From positions 1 through 9,091 of the forward strand of contig DJUJ01000066.1 in NCBI GenBank assembly GCA_002438345.1: a stretch of DNA of 9,091 bases, given 5' to 3'. Positions within the stretch are counted from its first letter, which is position 1. Each line of letters opens with the position of its first letter. The notes under the pieces are model-generated. The model did no database searches. It was not told the DNA's origin and saw nothing but the letters and a program-made list of their open reading frames with translations. This document shows positions 6,885 through 9,091 of the stretch, piece by piece. The position numbers were made by a program, and so were the translations under genes. This DNA is from Paenibacillus sp. UBA6285. Lineage in GTDB: Bacteria; Bacillota; Bacilli; Paenibacillales; Paenibacillaceae.

Positions 6885-6905
6885 TTTTACGTTAATATCA
6901 TATTA

Positions 6906-7850
6906 TCAATCTTGCAGGCTGTTGTCAATATTTATTGATACATCATATTTGGTGCGCAAATCACTTTCCACTTGTTGTAGAGGAGGTGCTTGCTCCAAAG
7001 CCAGCTCTTGACGTATCAGCGCCCTAATTTCCTTCTGGTCCGGCTTTGCTGGAGAGCGAATGCTCTCTAGTCGAATGATAGTGAAGTCTTTCCCCGCCTG
7101 AATCGGACCCGCTATATCACCCGCATCCAAACTAGCAGCGGTCTTAAGCATCCCCTCGGGCCAAAAAGGATCGTCTTCCTCTACTTTACCTAAGCTGCCT
7201 CCATGCTGCCGACTCTCTTCATCAATGGACACTTCCCTAGCCAAGTCAGCAAAATCCTCGCCCTGCTCCAAGCGATCCATTACTTGCTCGCCTTCAGCAT
7301 AAGATGAAACCTTGATCATGGAGAGTTCCAATTCTTTTTTCGGAGTGAAACGCTCAGCATTTTGATCTAAGTAAGCATCGATATCAGCATCGCTAATCGT
7401 AATCCCAACTGTGGCTATCGCTTGTAAGGTCAGACGATAAGCCGTCTCTGCGAACACTTCCTGACGAGATAACCCCAACTGAGACTGCATTTGCGCAAAG
7501 TACTGTTCTTCCGATCCGTATCCTACCATAGTTCGTGCAAGTTCCTGCTCAACCTCATCGTCTATCACAGTAATTCCTAGAGCCTTTGCTTCCATATCCA
7601 CAACAATATGATTGAGCATCCCGACTAGCACTTCTTGGCCATGCTTTTTTTTGAGCTCATCCATCCATTGCTTATCTGTTATCGGTTGTCCGCCTGCAGC
7701 AGCTATCTCCGGTGTTTCATTCTCTGTTGTATCTCCTTTAAGAAGGGCCATGGCGCGTAAACTCCAGAATAATAGACCCCCGAGCATTAAAGTTGCAACA
7801 GCCAGAATAACAACCGTATTGCGAAGTGCGCGTTCCTGTCTCGTCATCAT
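6906..7850 (-). CDS. yacD: Membrane-anchored PpiC-type peptidyl-prolyl cis-trans isomerase, YacD-like
   Basis: Foldase of the PrsA/SurA/parvulin group, expected to act on proteins outside the membrane. The 314-residue protein has a positively charged N-terminus (MMTRQERALR), one membrane segment (about 12-35, NTVVILAVATLMLGGLLFWS), a linker, a SurA-like helical part (about 60-165) and a PpiC rotamase domain (about 172-265). The last contains GEDFADLAREVSIDEESRQHGGSLG and FTIIRLESI; a charged helical tail follows. It has no cysteine, hence no lipobox, so unlike PrsA it should stay anchored by an uncleaved signal segment. It starts eight bases after hslO, with only a weak AGGG ribosome site at the hslO stop. 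Position between hslO and cysK matches yacD of B. subtilis. Isomerase activity and clients are unproven for this branch. Confidence 0.88.
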   Translation of the reverse strand: MMTRQERALRNTVVILAVATLMLGGLLFWSLRAMALLKGDTTENETPEIAAAGGQPITDKQWMDELKKKHGQEVLVGMLNHIVVDMEAKALGITVIDDEVEQELARTMVGYGSEEQYFAQMQSQLGLSRQEVFAETAYRLTLQAIATVGITISDADIDAYLDQNAERFTPKKELELSMIKVSSYAEGEQVMDRLEQGEDFADLAREVSIDEESRQHGGSLGKVEEDDPFWPEGMLKTAASLDAGDIAGPIQAGKDFTIIRLESIRSPAKPDQKEIRALIRQELALEQAPPLQQVESDLRTKYDVSINIDNSLQD

Positions 7851-7858
7851 CCCATGCC

Positions 7859-8743
7859 CTACGAGTTCGCTTGTTCTAAAATGACCTGTAATTCGTCCTT
7901 ATTAAAAACATAAGCCTCATTGCAAAAATGGCATACAACTTCAGCCTGTTCATCTTCTGCAATTAATCTCTCTAGTTCATCCTGCCCTAGGCTAACCAAT
8001 GTCTGCTCTACCCGCTCACGCGAACATTGACAAGCAAAGTTAATATCCAGTTCATCCATAACCACCGCATCCGGCAAAAGAAAACGCAGCATTTCTTCTG
8101 GCTCCAGCCCCTGATCGAGAAGTGCTGTTACGGAAGGCATAGCCCCTACAGCTTTTTCAATCTCAGTAATCTCCGCATCCGTAAGTCCTGGAAGAAGCTG
8201 TACGATAAACCCTCCGGCTACAATCACCGACTCATCGGTATCAACTAATACACCTAGGCCAACTGCTGCTGGAGTTTGCTCAGAAACAGCGAAATAATAA
8301 GTAAAGTCTTCGCCAAGTTCTCCTGAGATGATAGGAATACTACCCCGATAAGGTTCTTTCATACCCAAATCCTTTATAATATCAATGAACCCTTCAGTTC
8401 CTACTGCTCCAGCTACATCCAGTTTGCCCATACTATTGCTAGGTAAGTGAATATGAGGATGGTGCACATAACCGCACACTTCTCCTAACGCATTGGACTC
8501 CGCGACGATTTGTCCAATCGGTCCATCCCCTTTGACCATGATGCATAGCTTCTCTCTACCTTTGAGCATAGCGCCCATCATGGCTGCAGCGGTAACTGTA
8601 CGTCCTAGCGCGGCTGTAGCCGTCGGATACGTATCATGTCTGCGCCGCAATTCCTCGACCAATTCAGTTGTGCGAACAGCAAACGCTCTCACTTTACCAT
8701 TCATAGCCGTTCCACGGATAAGTCGATCCTTCTTTTTTTCCAT
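7859..8743 (-). CDS. hslO: Redox-regulated chaperone Hsp33
   Basis: Holdase chaperone switched on by oxidative unfolding; reduced protein binds zinc through four cysteines. The C-terminal switch is intact: CQC, then CHFC 30 residues later (Cys238, 240, 271, 274 counting from the start used here). The N-terminal domain shows LIRGTAMNGKVRAFAVRTTELV and the conserved ATAALGRTVTAAAMMGAMLKG helix region, then GEDFTYYFAVSEQTP and SVTALLDQGLEPEEML. I chose ATG 8741-8743 (294 residues), about 12 bases after AGGAGG (8756-8761). The ATG at 8752 is the alternative but is only three bases from that site. It lies 47 bases after coaX and before the foldase gene, as in B. subtilis (yacC). Confidence 0.96.
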   Translation of the reverse strand: MEKKKDRLIRGTAMNGKVRAFAVRTTELVEELRRRHDTYPTATAALGRTVTAAAMMGAMLKGREKLCIMVKGDGPIGQIVAESNALGEVCGYVHHPHIHLPSNSMGKLDVAGAVGTEGFIDIIKDLGMKEPYRGSIPIISGELGEDFTYYFAVSEQTPAAVGLGVLVDTDESVIVAGGFIVQLLPGLTDAEITEIEKAVGAMPSVTALLDQGLEPEEMLRFLLPDAVVMDELDINFACQCSRERVEQTLVSLGQDELERLIAEDEQAEVVCHFCNEAYVFNKDELQVILEQANS

Positions 8744-8790
8744 TGGGTGCATAGCCCTCCTATCTCTTCGCCCTTTAGGCTTCTTTATCT

Positions 8791-9091
8791 TTATTGGTTA
8801 CGGTCATAAATAATTCGTAATCCTTCTAGTGTGAACATAGGATTTACTTCGTCGATACAGTCCGTCTCACCCGCAATTAGCGAAGCAAGGCCTCCCGTAG
8901 AAATAACCTTCAGTTCTGGAGCATTCATTTCCATTTTGATGCGCTTAACGATCCCCTCAACCTGGCCTGCATACCCAAAAATAATGCCAGCCTGCATAGC
9001 GTGCACCGTATTACGTCCGATGACCTTTTTAGGCTTCTCTAATTCAATCCGTGGCAGCTTCGATGCTCGCTGGTATAATGCCTCTGTAGAA
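8791..9091 (-). CDS. coaX: Type III pantothenate kinase, C-terminal part (5' end beyond the window)
   Basis: First step of coenzyme A synthesis: phosphorylation of pantothenate, by the CoaX family that is not feedback-inhibited by CoA. The frame is open from the right edge (first full codon 9088-9090) to the TAA at 8791-8793, about 100 residues. It shows [20 protein letters not shown] and EGIVKRI, the ISTGGLA loop and the terminal [19 protein letters not shown], all usual for the second ASKHA-fold domain. An internal GTG (9004-9006) is the valine of NTVHAM and not a start. In B. subtilis coaX stands directly before hslO in the same way. Confidence 0.95.
   Translation of the reverse strand, partial: STEALYQRASKLPRIELEKPKKVIGRNTVHAMQAGIIFGYAGQVEGIVKRIKMEMNAPELKVISTGGLASLIAGETDCIDEVNPMFTLEGLRIIYDRNQ

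Larger units (their letters stand above)
6751..6905 (-). promoter_or_regulatory. cysK upstream region with three dyads
   Basis: Intergenic stretch between the foldase gene stop and the cysK ribosome site. From 5' to 3' on the minus strand it contains the perfect AT dyad TAATAT-G-ATATTA (6893-6905), a dyad around 6868-6889, and a long stem-loop at 6806-6837. None is followed by a T run, so they look like operators or leader structure rather than a terminator. A possible promoter is TGGTCA, 16 bases, TATAGC, but it is weak. I find no T-box consensus. Confidence 0.45.

Noticed and set aside
6742..6905. T-box riboswitch before cysK
   Set aside because: The leader lacks the AGGGTGG-type T-box sequence and has no terminator with a T run.

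Overview
The window is a compact bacterial housekeeping cluster read entirely from the minus strand. In transcription order (high to low coordinates) it holds coaX (5' part beyond the edge), hslO, a yacD-like PpiC-type foldase, cysK, pabB, pabA, pabC, folP, folB, folK, a yazB-like XRE regulator and dusB (3' part beyond the edge). From memory this is the Bacillus subtilis coaX-hslO-yacD-cysK-pabB-pabA-pabC-sul-folB-folK-yazB-dusB order, so the organism belongs to the Bacillales. Moderate GC, strong AGGAGG-type ribosome sites, frequent GTG/TTG starts and the look of the proteins suggest Paenibacillus or a close relative. That genus call is inference.

Region 8791-9091 is the C-terminal end of type III pantothenate kinase (CoA synthesis). 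Regions 7859-8752 and 6906-7850 encode the redox-switched chaperone Hsp33 and a membrane-anchored peptidyl-prolyl isomerase. A 165-base spacer with three dyad symmetries (6742-6905) precedes cysK (cysteine synthase), which is closed by a stem-loop terminator at 5731-5772. The gap 5370-5796 is the only long non-coding stretch. It holds the terminator, a plausible promoter near 5570-5599 and two copies of a palindromic repeat lying 67 bases apart, which would sit in the 5' leader of the folate mRNA.

From 5369 down to 341 runs a tightly packed folate operon. PabB and PabA make aminodeoxychorismate from chorismate and glutamine, and PabC releases p-aminobenzoate. FolB cleaves dihydroneopterin, FolK activates the pterin with pyrophosphate, and FolP joins it to p-aminobenzoate to give dihydropteroate. 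Neighbouring genes share GTGA or ATGA stop/start overlaps at four junctions, and folK runs 49 bases into the XRE regulator gene, so translational coupling is likely. The regulator and dusB (tRNA dihydrouridine synthase) follow.

No gene here is of unknown type and I see no undescribed multi-gene system. The points worth a second look are the leader repeat pair, a GC-rich island inside pabB, an Ala in place of the catalytic Lys motif of E. coli-type PabB, re-assigned starts for pabB and cysK, the folK/yazB overlap and the cysK leader dyads.
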